Positions 43,612 to 55,231 of a stretch of DNA of 64,000 nt are shown here, one piece after another. The notes beneath the pieces are model-generated. The model had not been told where the DNA came from and did not search any database. It was given only the letters and a program-made list of their open reading frames with translations. The stretch's first letter is position 1; each line of letters begins with the position of its first letter. The position numbers and the translations under genes were made by a program. This DNA is from JADLGL01 sp963732865 (GTDB taxonomy: Bacteria; Pseudomonadota; Alphaproteobacteria; Rhizobiales; Kaistiaceae): the NCBI GenBank assembly GCA_963732865.1, contig CAVTBC010000003.1, forward strand, positions 62,001 to 126,000, in the 5' to 3' direction.

Positions 43612-44376
43612 CTAGAGCGTAACACTCTGATAGATCGCGAGCCCGACGACCAGAACACCAACCAGCGCGGTCAAGAGGCGTTTTGGGGCGACGCGGGTGG
43701 CGTAGCCGGCAATCGGGGCAGCGATCAGGCCGCCGACGATGAGGCCGCCGATCGCCTCGGCATGATCGAGAATGCCGCCCGCCTGATCCCAATGGCCGCT
43801 GATCAAGCCCCAGGCAAACGTCGCCGACGCCGCCAAGGTGACCAGGAACTCGACCGTGTTGACCGTGCCGATGACTTGGCGGGCGTGGGCGCCGGTGCCG
43901 ATCAGGCTGCCGGTGACGACCGGCCCCCAACCACCGCCGCCGACCGCATCGAGGAAACCACCTGCTCCGCCGAGAGTGCTGGCAACCACGCCGCGCACCT
44001 TGCGCTCGGGCAGTTGGCGAAAGGCGCGGTAGAGGATGACGATCCCCATCAGACCAAGATAGCCAATCACGAATGGCCGGATAGCGTGTCCATCAATACC
44101 GGTCAGGAGATACGCGCCGGCAATAGCTCCGATGATGCCGGTCGGCGCCAGGCGCCAGAACAGCTGCCAGTCGACGTTGCGCTGCCAAAGGTGGGACGCG
44201 CCGGAGGCGGCGGTTGTGAAGAGCTCGGCCGTGTGAACGCTTGCCGAAGCAATGGCCGGCGCCACGCCAAAGGACAGCAGGACTGTGGAGGAAACAACGC
44301 CATAGGCCATCCCCAAGGCGCCATCCACCATTTGACCGAGGAAGCCGACCAGACCGAACAGGATGAAATCAGGCAT
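43612..44376 (-). CDS. TauE/SafE (TSUP) family membrane transporter
   Basis: 254 residues, about eight helices in two halves. Repeated family motifs are GQMVDGALGMAYGV near the N-terminus and GGFLDAVGGGGWGPVVTGSLI in the middle, plus GTVNTVEFLVTLAASATF. The family exports or imports sulfur-containing or organic anions such as sulfite; the substrate is not predictable here. It stands alone between hisS and groEL. Confidence 0.9.
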   Translation of the reverse strand: MPDFILFGLVGFLGQMVDGALGMAYGVVSSTVLLSFGVAPAIASASVHTAELFTTAASGASHLWQRNVDWQLFWRLAPTGIIGAIAGAYLLTGIDGHAIRPFVIGYLGLMGIVILYRAFRQLPERKVRGVVASTLGGAGGFLDAVGGGGWGPVVTGSLIGTGAHARQVIGTVNTVEFLVTLAASATFAWGLISGHWDQAGGILDHAEAIGGLIVGGLIAAPIAGYATRVAPKRLLTALVGVLVVGLAIYQSVTL

Positions 44377-44541
44377 GGATTTTCAGCGCTCCGTTTAGGG
44401 CGCCGGGAAGCTAAGCCTCGGCCCAATGCGCTGAAAGCAAAGCAAAACCCAACTTGCGGCCAAGCCACAGCATGGGCGTGACGTCTCCCCGGCACCGATT
44501 GGATGCGCGTGGCTTGCGTTCGTCTTGCGGCGCCAGACCGC

Positions 44542-44573
44542 AAAAAAGGAAAGGCCGCCCGGAGGCGGCCTTT
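44542..44573 (-). terminator. Rho-independent terminator of groESL
   Basis: Stem AAAGGCCGCC (44550-44559) pairs with GGCGGCCTTT (44564-44573) over a CGGA tetraloop. Read on the minus strand it is followed by a T-rich run opposite the A tract at 44542-44547. It lies 22 bp beyond the groEL stop. Confidence 0.9.
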
Positions 44574-44594
44574 CGGTAATCGCTGAGGTCTGGA

Positions 44595-46232
<1,638 letters not shown>

Positions 46233-46304
46233 CTTCGTTCCTCGGTGTCGTCTTGGTTTTGGGAATGGCCTCTATTGGCCGTCGATATGCGTGAGGCTGA
46301 GCGC

Positions 46305-46595
46305 CTATTTCTCGACGACACCCATGATGTCGGCCTCTTTCATGATCAGGTAATCCTGGCCCTCGAGCTTGACCTCGGTGCCCGACCACTTGCCGAACAG
46401 GATGCGGTCGCCCGCCTTGACATCCAGCGGAACGAGCTTGCCTGCCTCGTCGCGCGCGCCCGGGCCGACGGCCACGACTTCGCCCTCCTGCGGCTTTTCC
46501 TTGACGGTATCGGGGATGATGATCCCGCCGGCCGTCTTTTCCTCGGCTTCGATCCGACGGACGACGACCCGGTCATGTAGGGGACGGAACTTCAT
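46305..46595 (-). CDS. groES: Co-chaperonin GroES (10 kDa)
   Basis: 96 residues, MKFRPLHDRVVVRRIEAEEKTAGGIIIPDTVKEKPQEGEVVAVG pattern complete through the mobile loop, ending KEADIMGVVEK. It caps GroEL. The start is preceded by AGGAGAGGAAG. A CIRCE operator and a consensus promoter lie upstream. Confidence 0.98.
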   Translation of the reverse strand: MKFRPLHDRVVVRRIEAEEKTAGGIIIPDTVKEKPQEGEVVAVGPGARDEAGKLVPLDVKAGDRILFGKWSGTEVKLEGQDYLIMKEADIMGVVEK

Positions 46596-46649
46596 GCTTC
46601 AGCTTCCTCTCCTGCCGATGGCGGAAGATCCGCCAGGCGAATGACAATG

Positions 46650-46676
46650 TTAGCACTCGTTTGATGCGAGTGCCAA
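46650..46676. promoter_or_regulatory. CIRCE element (HrcA operator)
   Basis: Left arm TTAGCACTC at 46650-46658, 9-base spacer, right arm GAGTGCCAA at 46668-46676; only one base differs from the consensus TTAGCACTC-N9-GAGTGCTAA. It lies between the groES start and the -10 box, the usual place for HrcA repression of groESL. Confidence 0.95.
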
Positions 46677-46686
46677 CGACGGCCCG

Positions 46687-46715
46687 GATTTAGGAAGACG
46701 GGTGGGGGATGTCAA
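46687..46715 (-). promoter_or_regulatory. groESL promoter
   Basis: On the minus strand TTGACA (46715-46710) and TAAATC (46692-46687) are separated by exactly 17 bp, a strong match to a housekeeping promoter. Transcription would start about at 46680, just ahead of the CIRCE operator. A heat-shock sigma factor promoter may overlap but is not evident. Confidence 0.75.
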
Positions 46716-46942
46716 GGCGCGCGGGGTGGCGCCACCATTGCCCATGATACGGAAGAAGAACGCGGCGCGGTCCAAGAAATAAATGGCCAAACGACTTAAA
46801 TCGGACGGGTTTTGTTAAGCCTCCGGCAATCTTTCCCGGCGCGTAGCATCGTACGTAGAATTTTCTCGGTTGGCGCAGAACGCGTCGTCGGGTTCACCCC
46901 CTGTTCACCTCCTTCTTCCGCGATAGGCGCGGCAATATTGCG

Positions 46943-48541
46943 ATGTTGTTCGCCCTGGTCGCGGTCCCCCTGATCGCTGCGACAGGTTCAGCCATAGACT
47001 ACAGTATCGCCTACCAGAAACGCACGGTCGTCCAAGACGCTCTCGACGCCGCCGCGCTCGCCGCCAACCGGCTGATCGGCATCGCCAACGACGCCACCAT
47101 ACGCGCTGAGGCGCAGGCATTCTTCACCGCGAATATCGCCGGCAACGTAGACCCCGATCCTGGCTTTACGATGGTGATCGACGGCGGATCCGTCCGGCTG
47201 ACGTCACACCTTTCGGTGCCGACGTCGTTCCTCAGCATTCTCGGCCTCAACCACATCGACTTCGACCTCACGTCGCTGTCGACCGCAGGCGCGGCAACCT
47301 ATGAAGTCGCACTGGTCCTGGACAATTCCGGGTCCATGCAGGGCTCGAAACTATCGACGCTGAAGACGGCGGCCCTCGAACTCATCAATTCCTTGTTCTC
47401 ACTGTCGGTTTCCAACCCGAAGCCCAACCCGGTGATGATCGGCCTGGTGCCGTTCGCCGCCTCGGTGAATATCGGAGCGGGCTACGCGACGGCGAGCTGG
47501 ATGGATCGCAATGGAATTTCGCCGGTAGCGGCGCAGAACTTCCAGACCACGACGGCGAATGGCAACGCAACGGCCTATACCAACACGTTCGCGCTGTTCA
47601 GCGCGCTGCACAACGCCTCGTGGCGGGGATGCGTCGAGGCGCGACCGAGCCCCTACGACGTCACCGACGCCACGCCAGCGGCCGGGGTGCCGGCGACGCT
47701 GTTCGAACCGATGTTCGCGCCGGACGAGCCGGGGACCGCCGGCAACCCGCTCAACGGCTTCACCAACAGCTACCTTGCCGACACGGGCGGCACTTGCTCG
47801 GCGACGGAGCAGGTGTGGGTCTCGAACTGCAACGGACTGAGCGGTCAGACCAAGAAGACCTGCCAGGCGGCCGGCGGCCACTACGTGACCCAGACGATCA
47901 GCCTCGACAACACGCAGCTGCAGGAACGGACCTGCAAATATCAGGGTGTCTCGCTGTCGAGCCAATATACCGGCGCGGGCGCCGGCCCGAATCTGAGCTG
48001 CACATCCAACGCCCTGACGCCCCTGACAGCGAGCTCAGGCACACTGGTCTCAGCCGTCAATTCGATGGCGGCGAACGGAAACACCAACATTGAGGAAGGC
48101 GTGATGTGGGGCTGGCGCCTGCTGTCGCCGACGCTGCCCTTCGACCAGGGCCGCGCTTACGACGAGGCCGGCAATCACAAGGTCATGATCGTCATGACCG
48201 ACGGCGCCAACACCTACAACAGCAGCACCAACATCAACCGGTCCGAATATGCCGCCTATGAATATGTGAAATGGGGGCAACTCGGGACGACATCGACGAG
48301 CAACAACACGGTCGTGGCCGCGATGAATGCACGGACGCTGACCGCCTGCGCCAACGCCAGGGCGGCGGGGATCACCATCTACACCATCGCCTTCCAGGTT
48401 CAGGATGCGTCGGCGCGGCAGATCCTCAATGACTGCGCCAGCGATCCGTCAAAAGCGTTTGAATCCAACAACAATGCCGACCTTCTCGCCGCGTTCCGGC
48501 TGATCGCGCAGGATATCACCCAGCTACGTATCGCCGAATAG
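46943..48541 (+). CDS. TadG-like protein with von Willebrand factor A domain (copy 1)
   Basis: 532 residues from the first ATG. An N-terminal helix of the Flp pilus-assembly TadE/G type (GNIAMLFALVAVPLIAATG) is followed by a short pseudopilin-like part and a VWA domain with the MIDAS motif DNSGSMQGSKLSTLK (about residues 129-143) and MTDGANTYN. Cysteines are plentiful. The ATG lies inside the conserved helix; the in-frame sequence upstream (FFRDRRGNIA) matches the N-terminus of copy 2, so the true start is probably a non-ATG codon, for example CTG at 46901. No other tad genes are nearby. Confidence 0.85.
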   Translation: MLFALVAVPLIAATGSAIDYSIAYQKRTVVQDALDAAALAANRLIGIANDATIRAEAQAFFTANIAGNVDPDPGFTMVIDGGSVRLTSHLSVPTSFLSILGLNHIDFDLTSLSTAGAATYEVALVLDNSGSMQGSKLSTLKTAALELINSLFSLSVSNPKPNPVMIGLVPFAASVNIGAGYATASWMDRNGISPVAAQNFQTTTANGNATAYTNTFALFSALHNASWRGCVEARPSPYDVTDATPAAGVPATLFEPMFAPDEPGTAGNPLNGFTNSYLADTGGTCSATEQVWVSNCNGLSGQTKKTCQAAGGHYVTQTISLDNTQLQERTCKYQGVSLSSQYTGAGAGPNLSCTSNALTPLTASSGTLVSAVNSMAANGNTNIEEGVMWGWRLLSPTLPFDQGRAYDEAGNHKVMIVMTDGANTYNSSTNINRSEYAAYEYVKWGQLGTTSTSNNTVVAAMNARTLTACANARAAGITIYTIAFQVQDASARQILNDCASDPSKAFESNNNADLLAAFRLIAQDITQLRIAE

Positions 48542-48704
48542 ACCGCCAGGGTTTGGACTGTTTGCCGGGTGCGGCGCTTGGGCGCGCGCGCAATCATCCG
48601 ACTCACTCAAATTTTATCGGTCCGGTTAAGGGGAAAGCAAAACCCTAGCGTCTAAAATTTTCGGTAAAGCGGGACCTTTCGGCCCGCAAACCGAAGAATC
48701 GGCG

Positions 48705-50426
48705 ATGCTCAGACGCTTCCTGCAGGACAAGCGCGCCAATATTGCGATGATGTTCGGACTGGTGTCGATCCCCCTGATCGCCGCTACCGGCGCCGCTATC
48801 GACTATTCGCACGCCTATGAACAGCGGATGGTCGTTCAGGACGCACTCGACGCAGCCGCCCTTGCCGCCAATAAACTGATTGGCTTCACGGACGAAGATG
48901 CGATCTACGCTGAAGCGCTCGCCTTCTTCGATGCCAATACCGATTTACAGATCAACAGCAGTGTCACCTTGCATATGGAGATCGACGGCGGGTCGGTCCA
49001 TCTGTGGACGACGCTGGACGTGCCGACCTACTTCCTCGGCATCGTCGGGGTGCATGACATTAATTTCGACATCAGCTCGATAAGCATTGCCGGCGCCGCC
49101 ACGTATGAAGTGGCGCTCGTGCTGGACAATTCGACGTCGATGCGCGGCAGCAAGCTGTCGACGCTGAAGACGGCTGCCACGGACCTGATCAACTCGCTGT
49201 TCGCGCTCGCCGTCAGCAACCCGGCGCAGGACCCGGTTCGCGTCGCCCTCGTGCCCTTCGGGGCATCGGTGAATGTGGGATCCTCCAACCAGACGGCGTC
49301 GTGGATGGACACCGGGGGGATCGCTGCGGACACAGGTCTCAACTTCACCACCAACAGCGAGCAGGCCAGCTGGTGGGCGACCCACTATCCGGGCGTGACA
49401 ATGCCGACCAACACTTTCGGCACATTCACCAATGCGTTCAGCCTCAATCTGAGCAACTACAGCTGGGGCGGCTGCGTGGAAGCGCGGGCATACCCGTATG
49501 ACGTGACCGACGCCGCGCCGACGACCGATATCCCGGCCACGTTCTTCACGCCGATGTTCGCGCCGGATGAACCGGGCGGCGCGGGCAGCCCGAACAGCGG
49601 CTTTCACAACAGCTATCTGTCGGACACGGGCGGCAACTGCGTTGGCAGCTATACGACGACGACCACAACGACTGGGCCGCCCTGCCCCGGTTGGATGCCA
49701 CAAAATTGGTGCAGCTACTTCGGCTATGGCGGCGGCGGCACGACCACGACGACAACGAACGTCGCCTTCAGCGACCAGCAACTCCAGGAGCGCGCCTGCA
49801 AGTACAACGGCGCGTCGCTGAGCTCATCCTATCGTGGCCTTGGCGTGGGGCCGAACCTCAACTGCACGGTCAATGCGTTGACGCCGCTATCGACCAGTCA
49901 GTCCTCGCTGATCTCGGCCATCAACGCGATGTCGGCACCGCAAAGTCCCGTTGCCTATACCAACATCGAGGAAGGCGTGATGTGGGGCTGGCGTGCCTTG
50001 TCACCGACCGAGCCATTCACCCAAGGCCGTGACTATGGCGAGGGCGGCAACCACAAGATTCTCATCTTGATGACTGACGGCGCCAACACCTATGTCGGCG
50101 AGAGCAGCAACAGCAACTTCAACCACTCGCAATACATGGCCTACAACTACACGGCCCACGATCTGCTCGGCACGACCTCGCGCACCGATAGTACCATCGA
50201 AGCGCAAATGAACGACCGAACGCTGGAAGCCTGCGCCAACATCCACGACACCGACATCACGGTCTATACGATCGCCTTCGAGGTCGATGACGACAACGCC
50301 GCGCAGATCCTGCATGACTGTGCAAGCGACGCCAGCAAGGCCTTTGATGCCGACAATGAGGCCGCTCTCATCGCGACCTTCCGCCTGATCGCGCAGGACA
50401 TCGCGACGCTGCGGATCGCCCAGTAA
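48705..50426 (+). CDS. TadG-like protein with von Willebrand factor A domain (copy 2)
   Basis: 573 residues from a normal ATG. MLRRFLQDKRANIAMMFG starts the Tad-type N-terminal helix; the VWA domain has DNSTSMRGSKLSTLK (MIDAS, second Ser replaced by Thr-Ser order) and MTDGANTYVGES. It is a tandem paralogue of the preceding protein, conserved over most of its length, but the segment at about residues 312-356 is a Thr-, Pro- and Gly-rich insert with two runs of Thr. Predicted to be secreted or anchored by its first helix and to bind a metal ion and a protein or surface ligand. Confidence 0.87.
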   Translation: MLRRFLQDKRANIAMMFGLVSIPLIAATGAAIDYSHAYEQRMVVQDALDAAALAANKLIGFTDEDAIYAEALAFFDANTDLQINSSVTLHMEIDGGSVHLWTTLDVPTYFLGIVGVHDINFDISSISIAGAATYEVALVLDNSTSMRGSKLSTLKTAATDLINSLFALAVSNPAQDPVRVALVPFGASVNVGSSNQTASWMDTGGIAADTGLNFTTNSEQASWWATHYPGVTMPTNTFGTFTNAFSLNLSNYSWGGCVEARAYPYDVTDAAPTTDIPATFFTPMFAPDEPGGAGSPNSGFHNSYLSDTGGNCVGSYTTTTTTTGPPCPGWMPQNWCSYFGYGGGGTTTTTTNVAFSDQQLQERACKYNGASLSSSYRGLGVGPNLNCTVNALTPLSTSQSSLISAINAMSAPQSPVAYTNIEEGVMWGWRALSPTEPFTQGRDYGEGGNHKILILMTDGANTYVGESSNSNFNHSQYMAYNYTAHDLLGTTSRTDSTIEAQMNDRTLEACANIHDTDITVYTIAFEVDDDNAAQILHDCASDASKAFDADNEAALIATFRLIAQDIATLRIAQ

Positions 50427-50432
50427 CCGGCG

Positions 50433-51038
50433 TCAGCCGCCGATCACAAACGCGATCGTCGCGGTCGCAGCCTTGCCGGTTGCCGCATCGTGGAAGGTCA
50501 GCGCGAGGGCATAGGCGCCTGGCGGCAGGGCCGGCAGGGTGAGCCGCACCGTCGCCTCGAATTCGCGTCTCCGCGCGTTGCCAAGTCGATCGATCGTGGC
50601 GAAGGCGTCTTCCGCCGCGACGGTTTCTCCCGTGAGCGATGTGATCGCGACATCGACCGTGAAGCGGATCCGGTACTGGTCGCCGATCGCCGTCCAGCCA
50701 TAGCCCTGCGGTTCGAGATAGGCGGTTAGCGTGTCGCCGGCGGCAAAGACATCGCTGCTACGCAAGACATATTGGCCGTAGCCGTCGACACTCTCGACCA
50801 GCGCCACGGTGCGGAAACTCATCGGCGCTTCGGCCCAGAACAGCTCCACCGCGCGGTCAAAGGCGTCCCAAATTTCCGTGGGCGCGCCGTTCCGCAGAAG
50901 GGCCTCCGCATCGGCGGCGGCATCAGCCGCCTCCCCCGCGAACGACGCCGGCGCCGCCAGGGACGCGAGGCAGAAGCTGAGCAGGGCCAATCTTGTCAAA
51001 AGCAAAGCGCTGTTCCCGGTTGTCGGGACAGTCTTCAC
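50433..51038 (-). CDS. Exported protein of unknown function beside tadG-like genes
   Basis: 201 residues from GTG 51038, which has GGAG eight bases upstream. A signal peptide (LLLTRLALLSFCLASLAAPASFAG) ends near residue 36. The mature domain appears rich in beta strands (AYLEPQGYGWTAIGDQYRIRFTVDVAITSLTGETV, VRLTLPALPPGAYALALTFHDAATGKAATATIAFVI), like a small immunoglobulin-like or bacterial surface domain. It converges on the second tadG-like gene, 6 bp from its stop, and is followed upstream by the NtrC-type regulator. I do not recognise the family. Confidence 0.72.
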   Translation of the reverse strand: MKTVPTTGNSALLLTRLALLSFCLASLAAPASFAGEAADAAADAEALLRNGAPTEIWDAFDRAVELFWAEAPMSFRTVALVESVDGYGQYVLRSSDVFAAGDTLTAYLEPQGYGWTAIGDQYRIRFTVDVAITSLTGETVAAEDAFATIDRLGNARRREFEATVRLTLPALPPGAYALALTFHDAATGKAATATIAFVIGG

Positions 51039-51064
51039 CGCCGCCGCTCCGGCGGCAAGGGCGT

Positions 51065-52465
<1,401 letters not shown>

Positions 52466-52555
52466 CGACTATCTGCAAACAGGGTAAACAATGTGTTCCC
52501 GCGCCCGGTGGCACGCGCCCTTGACCGCCAAGCAGCGGGCCTCTAGCTGACCGCG

Positions 52556-53432
52556 ATGACAAGCGCCCCGCTTCCGCGCCGGCTCGCCGGCCTGTCCGAA
52601 ATCGCGTCTTCCTTCCCCGTCGCGCTCTGCGACGTGTGGGGGGTGGTGCATAATGGCGTGGCGCCGCTCCGGCCCAGCATCGCTGCGCTGATCGCCTTCC
52701 GCCGGCAGGGCGGCATCGTCATGCTCATCAGCAACGCGCCGCGGCCGGCCTGGTCGGTCTGGGAACAGTTGGACCGGATCGGCGTTGACCGCGCCTGCGG
52801 CGACCGGATGATCACCTCCGGCGATGTTACGCGTTCGACGCTGGGCGAACGCCCCGGGGCGCGCATCTTCCACCTTGGACCGGAACGCGACCTGCCGATC
52901 TATCAAGGCCTTACCGTCGAGCTCTGCGATCTTGATTCGGCCGACCTCGTCTCCTGTACCGGGCCGTTCGACGAGCAGAACGAGAACTCCGGAAGACTAT
53001 GACGGGATGTTCGCCGAGATGGCGCGGCGGGGGCTGCCGATGGTCTGCGCCAATCCCGATCTCGTGGTCGAGAGCGGCGACCGCCTCGTGCCCTGCGCCG
53101 GAGCGATGGCAGCGCGCTACGCCACCTTCGGCGGTGAGGCGATCATCGTCGGCAAGCCGCATGCGCCGATCTACGCCCAAGCCCGGCAGGAAATCGACGC
53201 GCTCGCAGGCACGGCCATCGCCACCGGACAAATCCTGGCGATCGGCGATGGGGCCGGAACCGACATGATCGGCGCGAACAAGGCCGGCCTGCCGACGCTG
53301 TTCGTCGCCTCGGGCATCCACGCGGCCGAGCTCGCCATCGATTGCGATGATGGCGCGGCAGCGCGGGTCGGCGCGTTTCTCGGGCGCAGCGGCGCACGTG
53401 CTGATTATTTCATGCCGCGGCTCAGCTGGTGA
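52556..53432 (+). pseudogene. TIGR01459 HAD-IIA family hydrolase, frameshifted
   Basis: The first frame (52556-53002) gives ALCDVWGVVHNGV (HAD motif 1), LISNAPRP (motif 2) and ends prematurely after DEQNE. The second frame continues at once with TPEDYDGMFAEMARRGLPMVCANPDLVVE, KPHAPIY and ILAIGDGAGTDMIGANKAGL (motif 4), ending at 53432. Removing one A at 52984-52985 restores a continuous protein of about 292 residues of normal length with intact motifs. Either a recent pseudogene or a sequencing or assembly error; everything else looks functional. Family substrate unknown. Confidence 0.85.
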
Positions 53433-53436
53433 AGCG

Positions 53437-54435
53437 ATGAACGACGGACCGGAAATCTATCGGCTCGACATCGCGGCGGACGGCCCCGCGCCCGAGACAT
53501 TCCGCAACGCCGTTGTCGCTATCGGCAGTTTCGACGGGGTCCATCGCGGACATCAGGCCTTGATCTCGGCGGCCGGCGCCCTCGCTGCCGAGATCGGCAG
53601 CACAGCGATGGTGGTGACCTTCGAACCGCATCCGCGGACCGTCCTTCGGCCCGAAGCGCCGCTGTTCCGTCTTTCGCAGCCGAGCGCCAAGCGAGCCCTG
53701 CTCGGCATCGCCGGAGCGACCGGCATCGTCGAGGTCGTCTTCGACCGCACTCTTGCAGGCCTCAGCCCGGAGGACTTCGTCGAGCGTGTGCTCGTCCAGC
53801 GTCTTGCAGTTCGTGGCGTCGTGATCGGCGAAGGCTTCCGCTTCGGACAGAGGCGCGCCGGCGATGCTGAACTGCTGCGCTCGCTCGGCGCCGCAAACGG
53901 GTTCCGCGTCACGACGCTGCCGATCGTAGCTGATGCGGCGGGCGAGATCGTTTCATCCGGCCGCATCCGCGAGGCGCTGCAGCGCGGCGACGTGCCGGCG
54001 GCGAATGCGGCGCTCGGCTTCCGCTGGTTCGTGACGGGGGCTGTGATCCATGGCGATCATCGCGGGCGCGAACTCGGCTATCCGACCGCCAATATCGTGA
54101 TGCCGGCGTCGACCGGGCTACGCCATGGCGTCGTGGCGGTGAGCGCCCATTGGGAGGGCGGCGACGCCATTTCCGGCGTGGCGAGCTTCGGTCACAGGCC
54201 GATGTTCGGCGGCGGCGAATCGCTGCTCGAGGTGCATCTGTTCGACCGCAGCGATGACCTCTATGGCCGAGAGTTGGCCGTCTCTTTCCTTGCCTGGCTT
54301 CGGGCACAGGAGAACTTCGAATCGCTGGATGCGCTCATCCGCCAGATGGATGCCGATTCGGTGGCTGCCCGCGCCATCGCCGCCGCCGCCGGGGAAGGCA
54401 GCATGATCGATCGCGCTTTGATGGCTGCGACATAG
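53437..54435 (+). CDS. ribF: Bifunctional riboflavin kinase/FAD synthetase RibF
   Basis: 332 residues from ATG 53437; the frame is open through the end of the HAD gene but the MNDGPEIYRL start is the natural one. FAD synthetase domain: AIGSFDGVHRGHQALI; then SSGRIREALQRGDVPAANAALG (ISSTxIR-like), and the riboflavin kinase domain RGRELGYPTANI, GVASFGHRPMFGGGESLLEVHLFD. It makes FMN and FAD. Starts 4 bp after the HAD gene, suggesting co-transcription. Confidence 0.95.
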   Translation: MNDGPEIYRLDIAADGPAPETFRNAVVAIGSFDGVHRGHQALISAAGALAAEIGSTAMVVTFEPHPRTVLRPEAPLFRLSQPSAKRALLGIAGATGIVEVVFDRTLAGLSPEDFVERVLVQRLAVRGVVIGEGFRFGQRRAGDAELLRSLGAANGFRVTTLPIVADAAGEIVSSGRIREALQRGDVPAANAALGFRWFVTGAVIHGDHRGRELGYPTANIVMPASTGLRHGVVAVSAHWEGGDAISGVASFGHRPMFGGGESLLEVHLFDRSDDLYGRELAVSFLAWLRAQENFESLDALIRQMDADSVAARAIAAAAGEGSMIDRALMAAT

Positions 54436-54553
54436 GCTCACGGCTTGTTGCTGAATGGTCGATCGCCTAAAGTTCGGCGCAAATCGCCTCTTCAATAAGA
54501 CGAGCGCCTGCGAATCGGCTCCGTCAGCACGGCGGCAGCCCAGAGGGACCACA

Positions 54554-55213
54554 ATGATCGTTAGTCGTCGCGTCGTCAGAGGCGTCCTGCAATTCTCGTT
54601 CGCCGCCGCCGCCATTTCGGTACTCGCCAGTTGCTCCTCCGTCACCTATGGCACCGGTGTCGGCACGACGGCCCAGACCTTCCAGGATCTGACGCGGCCG
54701 CTGAACATTCTCAATCTGCAGCACCAGGAAGGCATCGACTATGCCGCGCCGCGGCCGGAGGAGCTGACGACGCCGGCGACCGCGAACCTGCCGCCGCCGG
54801 TTGCCGCGACACAGACCACGGCGACCAACCAGGCGCCGCCGCCGGTCGGGGAACAGCTGAACCCCTGCGCCATCCGGCCCGGCGATCCGGCCCCGCCGGC
54901 CACCGACTGCACGCCCAACCCCAACGCCCCGGCTGTCGTCCAGCAGGGCGGCGGATTGTTCGCGGGAACCCCCGCCGGTCCGGGTATCCGGCAGCTCGTC
55001 GACACCTGCCAATGGTGGCAGGCGAGCTGGGACCAGTTGAACGGACCTGAGCAGGACGCCTGGGGCCTCCTCGGCTGGAACGCCACCAATTGGGGAACCG
55101 GCACCGCGACGACCGCCGGCAAGTCCTGGCGGGATCTCAACGGACGCGAGAAGCGGGCCGCGGAATCGCTCGGCTTCGACGCGGATATCTGGAACAGCTG
55201 CACGGTCCATTAG
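54554..55213 (+). CDS. Putative outer-membrane lipoprotein
   Basis: 219 residues from ATG 54554 with AGAGGGA upstream. Signal peptide with lipobox VLASC; Cys27 is the likely lipid-modified residue. A Pro/Ala/Thr-rich, probably disordered segment (about 70-150) is followed by a tryptophan-rich C-terminal domain (TCQWWQASWDQLNGPEQDAWGLLGWNATNW, SWRDLNGREKRAAESLGFD). The two short regions with similar DLNG/QLNG and W spacing look like an internal repeat. Family not recognised. Confidence 0.78.
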   Translation: MIVSRRVVRGVLQFSFAAAAISVLASCSSVTYGTGVGTTAQTFQDLTRPLNILNLQHQEGIDYAAPRPEELTTPATANLPPPVAATQTTATNQAPPPVGEQLNPCAIRPGDPAPPATDCTPNPNAPAVVQQGGGLFAGTPAGPGIRQLVDTCQWWQASWDQLNGPEQDAWGLLGWNATNWGTGTATTAGKSWRDLNGREKRAAESLGFDADIWNSCTVH

Positions 55214-55231
55214 CGGACCGGCGGCCGCCGA

